Origin: Clostridium acetireducens DSM 10703
GTDB taxonomy: Bacteria; Bacillota; Clostridia; Clostridiales; Clostridiaceae
DNA: 64,000 nucleotides
Direction of reading: 5' to 3'
NCBI RefSeq assembly: GCF_001758365.1
Contig: NZ_LZFO01000004.1
Location: forward strand, 1 to 64,000
Every line of letters begins with the position of its first letter. Within the stretch, counting starts at the first letter, position 1. This document shows, one piece after another, positions 25,841 to 35,635 of this stretch. The notes beneath the pieces were generated by a model that saw only the letters and a program-made list of their open reading frames with translations, ran no database searches and was not told where the DNA came from. The position numbers and the translations under genes were made by a program.

Positions 25841-26606
25841 ATTTTTCTCCTCCTTCTAAACAATTTAATAATTTAAGACTTTTTGGCTTTCTAAAGTAAT
25901 TTTCAGATATAAAAATATATAATACTTTATAAATTTCATTTTTTACTTCTTTAGATAAGGATACTCTATAAACCCTCTCTAAAGGCACTTTATTTAAAAA
26001 CTTCAATGCATTGTAAGCTGCATAACTTATTTTAATACCATTTATCCTTTTGCAACTTTCACAAACTCCTCCTAAATAATTAGTATTTATATAATTAGAA
26101 GAATTTATATATTTTTTACAAATACAACAGTTATTAAGATTTAATCCATAGCCTGTAGCCTTTAAAATTTTTACTTCAAAGGCCCTAATTAATACTTCTA
26201 TATCTACTGCTTTATTTTTAATTAAATAAAAAGCTGTAACTAGTTGTCTAAATACATATATATTGGGTTCTTCTTCTTGAAGACATATATCTATTAATTC
26301 ACATAAATAAGAAGCATATGTAATAGTATTAAAATCTCTTAAAAGTTCTTGAAAAGAATCTATAATTTGGCATTCACTTATGCTATATAAACTTTTTCCT
26401 TTATAAAGAACATATTCTCCAAAACAAAAATTTAAAGTAGAAGATAGAAATTTACTTCTATTTTTTTTAGCTCCTTTTGCTATGGTAGATATTCTCCCTA
26501 ATTTTTCAGAAAAGAGCCAAACTAATTTATCTGATTCTTTATAGTCTTGAGTCTTTATAACTACAGCTCTTGTCTTTATTATACCCAGAAAATCATCCCC
26601 AAACAC
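25833..26606 (-). CDS. recO: DNA repair protein RecO
   Basis: A RecO protein of about 250 residues: an N-terminal OB fold ([17 protein letters not shown]), a helical core, and a four-Cys zinc site (CCICKK and CESCK, about residues 160-190). It loads RecA with RecR in recombinational repair. The start is uncertain: the GTG at 26606 has no ribosome site, while a CTG at 26588 lies four bases after GGGGATGA and would give the usual short N-terminus ([10 protein letters not shown]). It lies downstream of era, as in Bacillus. Confidence 0.93.
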   Translation of the reverse strand: MFGDDFLGIIKTRAVVIKTQDYKESDKLVWLFSEKLGRISTIAKGAKKNRSKFLSSTLNFCFGEYVLYKGKSLYSISECQIIDSFQELLRDFNTITYASYLCELIDICLQEEEPNIYVFRQLVTAFYLIKNKAVDIEVLIRAFEVKILKATGYGLNLNNCCICKKYINSSNYINTNYLGGVCESCKRINGIKISYAAYNALKFLNKVPLERVYRVSLSKEVKNEIYKVLYIFISENYFRKPKSLKLLNCLEGGEKYE

Positions 26607-26659
26607 TAAAAATTAATAAAATATTCTTTAATTATTATACACCTATTTTATTATAATAT

Positions 26660-27541
26660 TTATTTATATCCAAATTCTTTTAAATTATTAAAATTATCTC
26701 TCCAGTCTTTTCTAACCTTTACCCATACTTGTAAATTTACTTTATTCATTAAAAACTTTTCCATATCTTGTCTAGCACGGGTAGAAATTCTTTTTAGCAT
26801 TTCTCCATTTTTTCCTATTATTATTCCTTTATGAGACTCTTTTTCACATATTATATCTGCATTTATGTTATATATGCCTTTTTCATTCTTTTTCATAGAT
26901 ATTATATCTACAGCAATTCCATGCGGAACTTCTTGAGATAAAAATCTCAATGCCTTTTCTCTTAATATTTCTCCTATTATAAATCTTTCCTGTTGATCTA
27001 TTATCATTTCTTCAGGGTAATACTGAGGACCTTCTGGTATATATTTTATCATAAGCTCTAAAAGTGTATTTACATTTTTACCTTTTATAGCTGACATAGG
27101 AATATATTCAGCAAAATCATATATTTGTGAATATTTTTCTAAAGTTTGTGCAGTTACTTCTGGTTTATATTCATCTATTTTATTTACCACTAAAAATACT
27201 GGTATATCTGTATTCTTTAATTGTTCTAATATAAATTGGTCTCCTCTTCCCACTTCTTTAGAAGGATTAGTAATAAATATTATTAAATCTACTTCTTTTA
27301 TTGATTGTTCTGCAATTTTTACCATGTACTCTCCCAATTTATGCTTTGGTTTATGTATTCCTGGTGTGTCCACAAATATTAATTGATATTCATCTTTTTT
27401 AGTTAATATAGTTTGTATATTGTTTCTAGTAGTTTGTGGTTTGCTAGAAACTATAGATAGTTTTTCTCCCATTATTTTATTTAAAAGTGTTGATTTACCT
27501 ACATTCGGTCTTCCGATTATTGTTATAAACCCTGATTTCAT
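26660..27541 (-). CDS. era: GTPase Era
   Basis: A 293-residue GTPase with G1 [10 protein letters not shown] (residues 9-18), G2 around [11 protein letters not shown]3 DTPG, G4 NKID, and a C-terminal KH domain (about 200-290, with [17 protein letters not shown]). Era binds 16S rRNA near its 3' end during 30S assembly. AAGGAG precedes the ATG. It is 12 bases after cdd, in the conserved ybeY-dgkA-cdd-era-recO order. Confidence 0.97.
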   Translation of the reverse strand: MKSGFITIIGRPNVGKSTLLNKIMGEKLSIVSSKPQTTRNNIQTILTKKDEYQLIFVDTPGIHKPKHKLGEYMVKIAEQSIKEVDLIIFITNPSKEVGRGDQFILEQLKNTDIPVFLVVNKIDEYKPEVTAQTLEKYSQIYDFAEYIPMSAIKGKNVNTLLELMIKYIPEGPQYYPEEMIIDQQERFIIGEILREKALRFLSQEVPHGIAVDIISMKKNEKGIYNINADIICEKESHKGIIIGKNGEMLKRISTRARQDMEKFLMNKVNLQVWVKVRKDWRDNFNNLKEFGYK

Positions 27542-27553
27542 ACATCATACTCC

Positions 27554-27949
27554 TTATTTTAAATCTTTTTTTGTAAATGCTTGCGGTAAAATATCTTCTA
27601 AAGTTTTTATTATATATTCATTTTTACTTTTTACAATTATTATTTCCATATTCTTTAAAGCAAATTCACTTATTACTTGCCTACATATACCACAAGGATA
27701 AGTAAAATATTCACTATTACCTACTATGGCTATTGCTTTTATTTTTCTATATCCTTCTGATACCGCTTTAAATATAGCAGTTCTTTCTGCACAATTAGTA
27801 GCTCCATAAGAAGCATTTTCTATATTGCAACCACTATATATATTATTGTCTTCTGTAAGTACTGCTGCTCCTACATTGAATTTTGAATAGGGTGCATAAG
27901 CTCTATCCTTAGCCTTTATAGCCTCTAATATAAGCTTATCATACTTCAA
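27554..27949 (-). CDS. cdd: Cytidine deaminase
   Basis: A 131-residue zinc deaminase: the CAERTAIF block holds the first zinc Cys and catalytic Glu, and PCGICRQVI the other two zinc Cys. YAPYSKFNVGAAV is the family N-terminal block. It converts cytidine and deoxycytidine to uridines in pyrimidine salvage. The start is TTG at 27949, with GGGAGA upstream. About 150 bases of AT-rich DNA separate it from the kinase-phosphatase gene upstream. Confidence 0.95.
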   Translation of the reverse strand: MKYDKLILEAIKAKDRAYAPYSKFNVGAAVLTEDNNIYSGCNIENASYGATNCAERTAIFKAVSEGYRKIKAIAIVGNSEYFTYPCGICRQVISEFALKNMEIIIVKSKNEYIIKTLEDILPQAFTKKDLK

Positions 27950-28101
27950 TTAAAAATCTCCCTTCAAATTACACATTTAATACTATGTAATTTAATGTAA
28001 TATTATTAAAATATTATTTTATATACCATTTATAACTGTAAATAAATTATACCATTTATTTTACTTAATGCAATAATGTAATTTTAAATTTATTTTTAAT
28101 A

Positions 28102-28803
28102 TTATCCAAAAATCTTAAAAAGAAAAATTGTTAAAAATGTACCTAATAATCCTCCTGCTAAAACTTCTAATATAGAATGTACTTCAGAATCTACTCTGCT
28201 TTGTGCTACAATAATTGCCATTACATAACTTAATATTATAACTAGTGGGTCTTCGGAAATTAATGCTATACTTGTAGCTATAGAAAATCCTATAGTGCTA
28301 TGACCACTTGGCATTCCTCCTTTTAAAGGAGTTCCTTCCCCATATATAGCTTTTATTATTATGGTAACTATGCTTACAATAGCTAATATTAAAAATATAG
28401 TATAAGTGTTGGTTTCCTTAACTTTAGATATTAACATAAAATTAACATATTTTAATTTATCCCAAAATATTATATACCCCACTACTATAGCGTTAACAGC
28501 TGTCATTAATACTCCTCCAGCTGCCGCGTTTTTAGCTATTTTAGCTAAAGGATGATAGTAATTTGTAGTAGCATCTATGGTAAATTCAATAGCTGTATTT
28601 ATAAGTTCTGTTGCAATTACTAAAGTTATCGTTATTGTTATTGTTAGCACTTCTACTTTTGTTAAATCATAAAAAAAACATGCCGTTAAAACTAAGAGAG
28701 CTACTACCATGTGTATACGCATATTTCTCTGAGTTCTAACCGCATATATAATTCCTTCTAAAGCATAATTAAAGCTATCTAAAAATTTTTTAACTTCCTT
28801 CAT
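28102..28803 (-). CDS. Fusion of DgkA-type lipid kinase and PAP2-type phosphatase
   Basis: A 233-residue membrane protein. Residues about 5-118 match bacterial DgkA/undecaprenol kinases: FNYALEGI, then ATELINTAIEFTID with the catalytic Glu motif. After a linker, residues about 130-232 look like a PAP2 domain with MPSGHST and SRVDSEVHS (motif 3 with Glu for Asp); the first PAP2 motif, K-x6-RP, is not evident. The kinase half phosphorylates undecaprenol or diacylglycerol; the other half may remove phosphates, so the fusion could balance the lipid carrier pool. ATG at 28803 is chosen with GAGGTGA seven bases upstream. Confidence 0.85.
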   Translation of the reverse strand: MKEVKKFLDSFNYALEGIIYAVRTQRNMRIHMVVALLVLTACFFYDLTKVEVLTITITITLVIATELINTAIEFTIDATTNYYHPLAKIAKNAAAGGVLMTAVNAIVVGYIIFWDKLKYVNFMLISKVKETNTYTIFLILAIVSIVTIIIKAIYGEGTPLKGGMPSGHSTIGFSIATSIALISEDPLVIILSYVMAIIVAQSRVDSEVHSILEVLAGGLLGTFLTIFLFKIFG

Positions 28804-28827
28804 ATGATTCACCTCAAATTGAAAGGT

Positions 28828-28864
28828 TTATTAAGTGAATAGTTTTTATCTATTCACTTAATAA
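28828..28864 (-). repeat. Perfect 15-bp hairpin between ybeY and the dgkA fusion
   Basis: TTATTAAGTGAATAG (28828-28842) pairs exactly with CTATTCACTTAATAA (28850-28864) over a 7-base loop. It starts two bases after the ybeY stop on the minus strand. No U-run follows, so it more likely stabilises or processes mRNA than terminates it. Confidence 0.5.
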
Positions 28865-28866
28865 TT

Positions 28867-29367
28867 TTACCTAGTTATATTAAAATTTTCTAGTATATTT
28901 TCTTCTCTTTTTCTCATTAATTCTTTTTCACTTTCTATAATATGGTCATATCCTAATAAATGTAGTATAGAATGAATTGTAAGATAGCATACTTCTCTTA
29001 TAAAAGAATGACCAAATTCTTCACTTTGGGCTAATGCTTTTTCCAAAGAAATAGCTATATCTCCTAGTACAAGCTTTCCATTATTTAAATCTACATCTTT
29101 AAATTTATAATCTTTATATACTTCTTTATATACCCTTCCTGAAGGATATTCCAGCATAGGAAAAGATAATACATCTGTTTCTTTATGGATGCCTCTATAT
29201 TCTCTATTTATTTCTTTTATTTCATTATTATCTATAAAAACAACACTTATTTCACATTCTATTTTTACTTCTTCTTCTTTTAAAGCATAATTAATTATAT
29301 TTATTATCGTATCTTTTAATTCTTGGGTAACTTCAATTTTATTCTGTCTATTACCTATGAAAATCAT
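28867..29367 (-). CDS. ybeY: Endoribonuclease YbeY
   Basis: A 166-residue metal hydrolase with the zinc motif H-x3-H-x5-H in [11 protein letters not shown] (about residues 131-141) and TDVLSFPM upstream. It acts in 16S rRNA 3' maturation and 70S quality control. GAGGA lies before the ATG and the gene overlaps pgpH by 4 bases, so translation is coupled. Confidence 0.95.
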   Translation of the reverse strand: MIFIGNRQNKIEVTQELKDTIINIINYALKEEEVKIECEISVVFIDNNEIKEINREYRGIHKETDVLSFPMLEYPSGRVYKEVYKDYKFKDVDLNNGKLVLGDIAISLEKALAQSEEFGHSFIREVCYLTIHSILHLLGYDHIIESEKELMRKREENILENFNITR

Positions 29368-31460
29368 TTTTTATCCTCTTTTCTTTTTTTGTTATTCCAT
29401 TTATCTTCTGGATATTCTATTCTTTGATGATATATACCATTTAAAACTTTTAAAAATGCTTTTCTTATTTTATTTATATCTTTTAATGTTAAATCACAAT
29501 TATCAAGTTGTCCCTCATCTAACCTACTTTTTATTATGTTATTTACCATTTCTTCTATTTTTCCTTTAGTAGGAGAATTTATAGACCTTACTGCTGCTTC
29601 TACACCATCTGCTAACATAACTATAGCTGCTTCTTTTGTAGAAGGCACCGGCCCGGGATACTTAAAATCATCTTCTCTTATATCTTCTGGTCTTTCAGCG
29701 GAATTCTTCATAGTAATGTAAAAATACTTTACTAAAGAAGTTCCATGGTGTTGTTGTATTACATCTATTACTACTTTAGGTATCTTATATTCCTTAGCTA
29801 ATTCAACTCCATCTTTTACATGAGAAGTTATTATTAAAGTACTCAAGTTAGGAGTTATTTTATTGTGAGGATTTTCACTTCCCATTTGATTTTCTTTGAA
29901 AAAATAAGGTCTTTTAACTTTTCCTATATCATGATAATAAGAAGATACTCTTGCAAGTACAGAATTTCCTCCTACTTCATCTGCTGCTACTTCTGCTAAA
30001 TTTCCAACTAATATGCTGTGATGATAAGTACCTGGTGCTTCCATTAATAATTTTTTTAATAAAGGGTTATTAGGATTAGAAAGCTCCAATAATTTAACTG
30101 TAGTAACTATATCAAATGCATTTTCAAAGAATGGTAAAAAACCTATAGTAAATATACCTGACATTATACTTCCTGTAAAAGCAAAAGCTCCCTTTTTAGC
30201 TATATCCAATACATTATTAGTTAGTAAAAATCCCGATGAAAAAATTAATATTATGTTTATTAATGCAATGTATATAGAAGAATATAAAATATCATTTCTT
30301 TGTTGCATCTTTTTCAATATATTAGCTCCTATAATAGTATTTAAAATAGCTAATATGGTAATTTCTACATTAAATCCTACTGCACTACTTATAAGTATAC
30401 AATTAATTAAACTTATATTTAAAGAAATTTTATCATTTATAAGTAATGTTCCCAACATAGGAGTACAAGCTAATGGAATTAAAAAAGGCGATATTATATT
30501 AAATATTCTAGCTAATACCAAAGATATTCCTGTAATAACTCCTATAAGTATAAGTTTTCCTATATCATTGTACACATCTTTATAACTCCTATATAAATAC
30601 ATCCACTGCAAGCTCATTACTAATAATACGAAACATGCTAAACTAAAGTAAATATACCACTCTGAACTTTCATTGCTATTTAAAAGTCCTAAGCTTTTAA
30701 GCACTTCTATTTGAGATTTTGTAACCGGTTCTCCTTCTTTTACTATTATTTGATCTTTTTTTATCATAACAGGAGCTTTTTTCATTGCTTCCTGTCTTAA
30801 CTCCTCTGTCTTTTCTTTATCATAAAAAAAGTTTGGTTTTATTTGAGAATATCCTATATTTAAAGCTAGTTCTCTTAAATACTTAGGAAGTCCAGAAGTA
30901 TTTACACTTAACATTATACTCTCTTGTGCCTTCTTCACATCTTCTAAATTGCTACTTTGACTATTATCACTTATGTTATTGTTATCGTATAATTCCGACA
31001 TAGTTTTAACTAAAAAATTTTGTAGTAACTTTAAATTTTCTTTATCCAAATTTATTAATTCTATATAATCATCATCAGGTAACTTTATATAATTTTCATT
31101 TTTTAGTTTTTGTATTTTTTCTTTTTTGCTAATATTAAAATTTTTTATTTCATCTATTTTAGTAAAAAACTCATTAATATTTCTTATAACATCTGTCTTA
31201 ATTTCTATTTTTTTATTATATTGAATTGGCACTGTTTCTACTGATTGCTGTATTCTAGTATTAGTAGCTATTTCATCTTTAACTTCTCTAGGAGCTTTTA
31301 TATCTATTTTAGCTATATCTCCCTCTTTTATATTGTACTTTTTAGTAACTATAGAAGTTATTATTACAGAATATATAAAAATAAAAATCAATATAAAAGT
31401 TATTATTCTTTTTGTCCGTTGTTCTTTAATAAAATCTTTTATTATAGTTTTTTTTATCAT
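29364..31460 (-). CDS. pgpH: PgpH-type cyclic-di-AMP phosphodiesterase (7TM-HD)
   Basis: A 698-residue membrane protein: one N-terminal helix (about residues 18-38), a large extracytoplasmic 7TMR-HDED domain (about 45-265, containing VPIQYN and [20 protein letters not shown]), about seven helices (270-470), then a cytosolic HD domain with [32 protein letters not shown] and [13 protein letters not shown]. This is the PgpH family, which degrades the second messenger c-di-AMP. AAAGGTGG precedes the ATG. In Bacillus phoH lies between yqfD and this gene; here yqfD is directly upstream. Confidence 0.92.
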   Translation of the reverse strand: MIKKTIIKDFIKEQRTKRIITFILIFIFIYSVIITSIVTKKYNIKEGDIAKIDIKAPREVKDEIATNTRIQQSVETVPIQYNKKIEIKTDVIRNINEFFTKIDEIKNFNISKKEKIQKLKNENYIKLPDDDYIELINLDKENLKLLQNFLVKTMSELYDNNNISDNSQSSNLEDVKKAQESIMLSVNTSGLPKYLRELALNIGYSQIKPNFFYDKEKTEELRQEAMKKAPVMIKKDQIIVKEGEPVTKSQIEVLKSLGLLNSNESSEWYIYFSLACFVLLVMSLQWMYLYRSYKDVYNDIGKLILIGVITGISLVLARIFNIISPFLIPLACTPMLGTLLINDKISLNISLINCILISSAVGFNVEITILAILNTIIGANILKKMQQRNDILYSSIYIALINIILIFSSGFLLTNNVLDIAKKGAFAFTGSIMSGIFTIGFLPFFENAFDIVTTVKLLELSNPNNPLLKKLLMEAPGTYHHSILVGNLAEVAADEVGGNSVLARVSSYYHDIGKVKRPYFFKENQMGSENPHNKITPNLSTLIITSHVKDGVELAKEYKIPKVVIDVIQQHHGTSLVKYFYITMKNSAERPEDIREDDFKYPGPVPSTKEAAIVMLADGVEAAVRSINSPTKGKIEEMVNNIIKSRLDEGQLDNCDLTLKDINKIRKAFLKVLNGIYHQRIEYPEDKWNNKKRKEDKK

Positions 31461-31499
31461 AAAAATACCACCTTTTGCCCTATAAAATAATATAAGTAA

Positions 31500-32639
31500 C
31501 TATTCTATTTTACTTGGCATTGCAATGTTTTCTTCTGCTACTACTAAAATTCTTACATTATAGTAGTCATTTTTACAAGGTTTATAATCAACTATTTTAT
31601 CTACTACTTTTACAGATTTATCAAAATTAGAAGTTATTTTATCATAAAGTTCATTACTTGTTTTTTCTACTAATTTATTTATATCTTTATTATAATAAGT
31701 TTCTTTAACTTCATAATATATATCTTTTCCTATACAGTATTTATTATTTTCTATTCTATCATATTTATCAAATTTATTTTTATTCTTTTTAATATAAAAC
31801 TTTTTATTTTTAAATTTAATATATATATTTTCTAACTTTTTGCCAGTTTTCTGCCTCTTTACAGCTTTATTATTTACTTCTTTTATTTCCTCGTAAAAAG
31901 TTCTGCCAATTACGTTTCCCTTAGCATGTACCAAATAACTCATTTCTTCTTTCCCTTCTTCTCCTTTTACCAAAACTTGCCCCTTTTTAATTATATCACC
32001 TGGTTTAACTACAGAAGTTCCTGCAGTAGTATATATTCGTATAACTTCTGCATCTCTTTTAGCAATTAAATCACAAGGAGTATCCTGAGAAATTATTTCT
32101 GGAGGTGACTGCCTTTCTGCTGCTTTTATTTTTAACTTCGCCCCCTCTATCCTAGCTCTTACCCACATTATAGAATCATTATTTCTAATTAAATCTTCTT
32201 CTATATTATAAACATTTATTTGTTTTTTTCTTACACCTGGTTTTATTCCATAACTCATAAGCTGTTGTCTTATTTCATAAGGAGATATAGTTCTTTCAGA
32301 AGATATATCTATTACCCATATAAAAGTAGATAAGTAATATATAATACTTATAAATACTATCAATCCTAATACTAGAGCTACTCTTCTTTTAGCTTTAATT
32401 ATAAGAAATGATAATCCTCTTCTTTTTAATATTTTTATTTTTACTCCTATAGATTTTGCTATCTTATCTATTTTATCATAATCTTTTAATTTTGCACTAA
32501 ACACTATAGTGGTTATACTCTTTTTAACTAGGTTTTTTATATGCACATTGTTTTTCCATAATAAATTTATAAATCTTTCCGGGATTAAACTTTGGGCTTC
32601 TATAATAACAATTCCTTTTTTAAATTTCTTTAAACTCAC
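31500..32639 (-). CDS. yqfD: Sporulation protein YqfD
   Basis: A protein of about 379 residues with an N-terminal cytoplasmic part, one membrane helix (about residues 85-105, ALVLGLIVFISIIYYLSTF), and a long extracytoplasmic part with DISSERTISPYEIRQQL and LIAKRDAEVIRIYTTAGT. It matches stage IV sporulation protein YqfD. GTG at 32639 is preferred, one base after the yqfC stop with AAGGGG about nine bases upstream; a longer ATG at 32657 lacks a ribosome site. With yqfC it forms a mother-cell operon in relatives. Biochemical function is unknown. Confidence 0.9.
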   Translation of the reverse strand: MSLKKFKKGIVIIEAQSLIPERFINLLWKNNVHIKNLVKKSITTIVFSAKLKDYDKIDKIAKSIGVKIKILKRRGLSFLIIKAKRRVALVLGLIVFISIIYYLSTFIWVIDISSERTISPYEIRQQLMSYGIKPGVRKKQINVYNIEEDLIRNNDSIMWVRARIEGAKLKIKAAERQSPPEIISQDTPCDLIAKRDAEVIRIYTTAGTSVVKPGDIIKKGQVLVKGEEGKEEMSYLVHAKGNVIGRTFYEEIKEVNNKAVKRQKTGKKLENIYIKFKNKKFYIKKNKNKFDKYDRIENNKYCIGKDIYYEVKETYYNKDINKLVEKTSNELYDKITSNFDKSVKVVDKIVDYKPCKNDYYNVRILVVAEENIAMPSKIE

Positions 32640-32640
32640 C

Positions 32641-32925
32641 CTAATCATCCCCTTCATATACTAAAGATTTAAATTTTCCACTTAATGTTATTGTACTTCC
32701 GCCCATAAATAATATTTCAAAGTTTTTTCCATATATAGATACTAATCCTACATTGGAATTAATTTTTATTTCATTTGTTTCAAATAGTATTACTCCTTTG
32801 TGATTTTCTATAGTTATTTCATTATTTCCAGTTACTGTTATTTTAGGCAAGTTCAATATTACATCTCTGGGTAAGTCCAATTTATTTGCAGCAACTTCCT
32901 TTGTATTATAAAATTTTTCATCCAT
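32641..32925 (-). CDS. yqfC: Sporulation protein YqfC
   Basis: A 94-residue protein of the YqfC/YabP group: LDLPRDVILNLPKITVTGN and ITIENHKGVILFETNEIKI, then IYGKNFEILFMGG and GKFKSLVYE. The family binds membranes or assembles in sporulation; YqfC is under sigma-E in Bacillus. GAGGTGA precedes the ATG. A candidate sigma-E promoter lies at 32968-32995. It is followed immediately by yqfD. Confidence 0.92.
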   Translation of the reverse strand: MDEKFYNTKEVAANKLDLPRDVILNLPKITVTGNNEITIENHKGVILFETNEIKINSNVGLVSIYGKNFEILFMGGSTITLSGKFKSLVYEGDD

Positions 32926-32967
32926 ATTTTCACCTCATAAAACTTTTCTTCATATTAATTTATGAAT

Positions 32968-32995
32968 ATAAGTATGAATTAATTACAAAATATGG
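32968..32995 (-). promoter_or_regulatory. Candidate sigma-E promoter of yqfC-yqfD
   Basis: On the minus strand CCATATT (32995-32989) and CATACTTAT (32976-32968) resemble the Bacillus sigma-E -35 and -10. The spacer is 12 bases, about two shorter than usual, so this is a candidate only. It fits the known sigma-E control of these genes. Confidence 0.45.
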
Positions 32996-33012
32996 ACTTA
33001 AATTAAAAAATA

Positions 33013-33037
33013 AAAGAGGTTGAAAATCAACCTCTTT
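33013..33037 (-). terminator. Terminator of the rpsU-yqeY unit
   Basis: AAAGAGGTTGA pairs with TCAACCTCTTT over three bases, followed on the minus strand by a T-rich run. It overlaps the yqeY stop codon. Confidence 0.85.
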
Positions 33038-33482
33038 ATTTATTCAAATATTCTTTAACTATTTGACTTACAAGTTTTCCATCTGCCCTACCTTTTACTT
33101 TAGGCATAACAGCAGACATAACTTTTCCCATGTCTTTAATACTATTTGCACCTACTTCATAAGCTGCTTTAGAAACTATTTCTGACACTTCTTCTTTAGT
33201 TAACTGCTGAGGAAGGTAACTCAACAAAATATCTATTTCAGCTTTTTCTTTATCTATTAAGTCTTGTCTATTGCCTTTTTCAAATTCACATATAGAATCT
33301 CTTTTTTGCTTGATTTCCTTAGATAATATTCCTATTACCTCATCATCATCAAGCACTCTTCCGTCAGTCTTTTCCACTAACAATATTGCTGACCTAGCCA
33401 TACTAATAGTATTGGCTTTAAATTTGTCTTTCGCCTTTAAAGCTTGCTTCCAATCTTCTTGCAGTTTTTCTTTAAGGGCCAT
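33036..33482 (-). CDS. yqeY: GatB/YqeY-domain protein
   Basis: A 148-residue helical protein: KEKLQEDWKQALKAKDKFK at the start, SLARSA-like MARSAILLVEK, LLSYLPQQLTKEEV, and GKVMSAVMPKVKGRADGKL at the end, the YqeY pattern related to the tail domain of GatB. It may interact with tRNA or amidotransferase; its role is not settled. It lies 54 bases after rpsU, as in Bacillus, and ends at a terminator. Confidence 0.93.
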   Translation of the reverse strand: MALKEKLQEDWKQALKAKDKFKANTISMARSAILLVEKTDGRVLDDDEVIGILSKEIKQKRDSICEFEKGNRQDLIDKEKAEIDILLSYLPQQLTKEEVSEIVSKAAYEVGANSIKDMGKVMSAVMPKVKGRADGKLVSQIVKEYLNK

Positions 33483-33536
33483 TACTTAAGTACCTTCTTT
33501 CAAAATAATTATTTTTTAAAATATTAAATTTAATAT

Positions 33537-33713
33537 TTATTTAAACTTTCTCTTTCTTGCAGCTTCGGATTTCTTTTTTCTTTTAACACTAGGTTTTTCA
33601 TAGTGTTCTCTTTTTCTAACTTCTGAAAGAACTCCGGATCTTGCACATTTTCTTTTAAATCTTCTTAATGCACTTTCTAAGCTTTCATTTTCTCCAACTT
33701 TTATTTCTGACAT
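33537..33713 (-). CDS. rpsU: 30S ribosomal protein S21
   Basis: A 58-residue basic protein, starting [20 protein letters not shown] and ending EAARKRKFK, a full-length S21. It is short but conserved throughout. GGAGGGAG lies upstream of the ATG. A strong promoter at 33795-33824 gives a leader of roughly 75 bases. S21 takes part in initiation on the small subunit. It heads the rpsU-yqeY unit. Confidence 0.96.
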   Translation of the reverse strand: MSEIKVGENESLESALRRFKRKCARSGVLSEVRKREHYEKPSVKRKKKSEAARKRKFK

Positions 33714-33794
33714 TTAATTCTCCCTCCCTCCGCTAGCTCGATTTAATTTTTAATAAAATTAAATGCAGCTAAGTAGGCTTATAGTACATAGGTA

Positions 33795-33824
33795 ATTATA
33801 CAATACTAATTTAGAAACTGTCAA
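33795..33824 (-). promoter_or_regulatory. Promoter of rpsU-yqeY
   Basis: On the minus strand TTGACA (33824-33819) and TATAAT (33800-33795), both perfect hexamers, are 18 bases apart. It lies between the HIT gene stop and rpsU. Confidence 0.8.
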
Positions 33825-33862
33825 TAACTTCATTAAAGGCTATTTGTGTTTTATAATTTTTT

Positions 33863-34207
33863 TTAGCCTGGTGGCCACTGTAATACCCTTCCTCCTAACA
33901 GGTGGAAGTGTATATGATTAACTGTTTGACCACCATCTTCTCCGCAATTAGTTACTATTCTATATCCTTTTTCATCTATTTTAAATTCTTTTACAAGTTT
34001 TTTAGCTATCATAAACACATGAGCTATAATATTTTCATCTTCTTGTTTTAATTCATTTAAATTACTTATGTGTTTCTTAGGTATTATCAGCACATGTACA
34101 GGAGCTTCTGGACTTATATCTTTAAAAGCGTATACTATATCATCTTCATAAACTTTTTCACTTGGTATTTCTCCTTTAACTATTTTGCAAAATATACAAT
34201 CTGACAT
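33863..34207 (-). CDS. HIT-family nucleotide hydrolase
   Basis: A 114-residue histidine-triad protein: CIFCKIVKGEIPSEKVYED at the start and HIHFHLLGG as the triad (about residues 97-105), where the middle His is catalytic. HinT-type members hydrolyse AMP-lysine and related phosphoramidates. AAGGAGGTGA precedes the ATG. It lies between mtaB and rpsU, as in Firmicutes. The C-terminus GRVLQWPPG is the usual Trp-containing end. Confidence 0.95.
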   Translation of the reverse strand: MSDCIFCKIVKGEIPSEKVYEDDIVYAFKDISPEAPVHVLIIPKKHISNLNELKQEDENIIAHVFMIAKKLVKEFKIDEKGYRIVTNCGEDGGQTVNHIHFHLLGGRVLQWPPG

Positions 34208-34333
34208 AACATCACCTCCTTATGTATATAATTCAACAAATATTTTATTTTTCCTTCTTCTATAGTTTTATTTATATAATATTAATGCAGTAAAAATCTT
34301 TTTATTTTATGTATTAAAAACAACTTTAAATAC

Positions 34334-35635
34334 TTATTCTATATTGCCAAAAATAATTTCTTCTTTTATTTCTGATAATTTTGTGTTCATTATATTACCA
34401 GATATATCTTTTAAATATGGGGAAACAACTTTTATATAATTAGGAGTGTATCCTTCATAATTTCCTTTTATTTTGCTATATTCTTGTTCATATAATACAG
34501 GCATTTCTCTGCCTATAAATTTACTCATAAAACATTTTTCTAATTTTATATCTAATTCAATTAATTTTTTACTTCTTTCTTCTTTTACATTTCCATTTAC
34601 TTGATTTTTCATATTTGCTGCTTTAGTTCCTTTTCTTGGACTATACTTAAATATATGCATCTTAGATAATTTTATATCCTTTAAAAAATTATATGTTTCT
34701 TCAAATTCTTCTTCTGTTTCTCCTGGAAATCCAACTATTACATCTGTAGTTATAGAAACATCTTTTATATTTTTTCTTAAATCTTCTACTATATTTTTAT
34801 ATTCTAAAGTAGTATATCTTCTATTCATTCTGTTTAATGTTTTATCACAACCACTTTGAAGCGAAAGATGAAAATGAGGACAAAGCTTTTTTAGATTTGA
34901 TATTTTCTCTACAACTCCCTCTGTAAAGAATTGAGGATCTATAGAACCAATTCTTACTCTTTCTATACCAGGAATTTTATCTATTTCTTCCAGTATTCTT
35001 ACCAAGTTCCAATCTTCACCTAAATCACTTCCATAAGAAGCTATATGTATTCCTGATAATATTATTTCTTTAAAACCATGTTGTGAAAGTTGTGTTACTT
35101 CTTTTAATACTACTTCTGGATTTTTGCTACATACAGCACCTCTTGCAAAAGGTATTAAACAATAAGAGCAAAATCTATTGCATCCATCTTGTATCTTTAA
35201 AAAAGCTCTAGTTTTATCCACATACTCTTCTATATTTAAATTTTCGAATTTTTTGTATTTAATTAAATCTTTTACTTGAATTATTTGTTTCTTTTCTTCT
35301 TTAGCTCTATTAACCCAGTATACTATTTCTCCTTTATTCCTATTGCCTAGTACTATGTCTACTCCTGGTATTTTAGCAACTTTTTCAGGAGATATTTGAG
35401 AATAGCATCCTACTACTGCTATAATAGCATTTTCATTTTGTCTTCTTGCTCTTCCTATCATTTGTCTAGATTTTTTATCACCCATATTAGTAACTGTGCA
35501 AGTATTTATTACATATACATCTGCAAACTCATTAAAATTTACTATTTCATATCCTTCTATTATGAATTTTTCTGCCATAGCTTCTGTTTCATATTGATTT
35601 ACTCTACATCCCAATGTGGAAAATGAAACCTTCAT
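34334..35635 (-). CDS. mtaB: tRNA t6A37 C2-methylthiotransferase
   Basis: A 433-residue radical SAM enzyme of the MTTase family: an N-terminal UPF0004 domain with cluster Cys in LGCRVNQYE, INTCTVTN and VVGCYSQ, the radical SAM motif C-x3-C-x2-C in CNRFCSYC (about residue 150), and a C-terminal TRAM domain (about 370-430). It adds a methylthio group to threonylcarbamoyl-A37 of tRNA. It overlaps rsmE by one base. The order prmA-rsmE-mtaB matches Bacillus. Confidence 0.95.
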   Translation of the reverse strand: MKVSFSTLGCRVNQYETEAMAEKFIIEGYEIVNFNEFADVYVINTCTVTNMGDKKSRQMIGRARRQNENAIIAVVGCYSQISPEKVAKIPGVDIVLGNRNKGEIVYWVNRAKEEKKQIIQVKDLIKYKKFENLNIEEYVDKTRAFLKIQDGCNRFCSYCLIPFARGAVCSKNPEVVLKEVTQLSQHGFKEIILSGIHIASYGSDLGEDWNLVRILEEIDKIPGIERVRIGSIDPQFFTEGVVEKISNLKKLCPHFHLSLQSGCDKTLNRMNRRYTTLEYKNIVEDLRKNIKDVSITTDVIVGFPGETEEEFEETYNFLKDIKLSKMHIFKYSPRKGTKAANMKNQVNGNVKEERSKKLIELDIKLEKCFMSKFIGREMPVLYEQEYSKIKGNYEGYTPNYIKVVSPYLKDISGNIMNTKLSEIKEEIIFGNIE

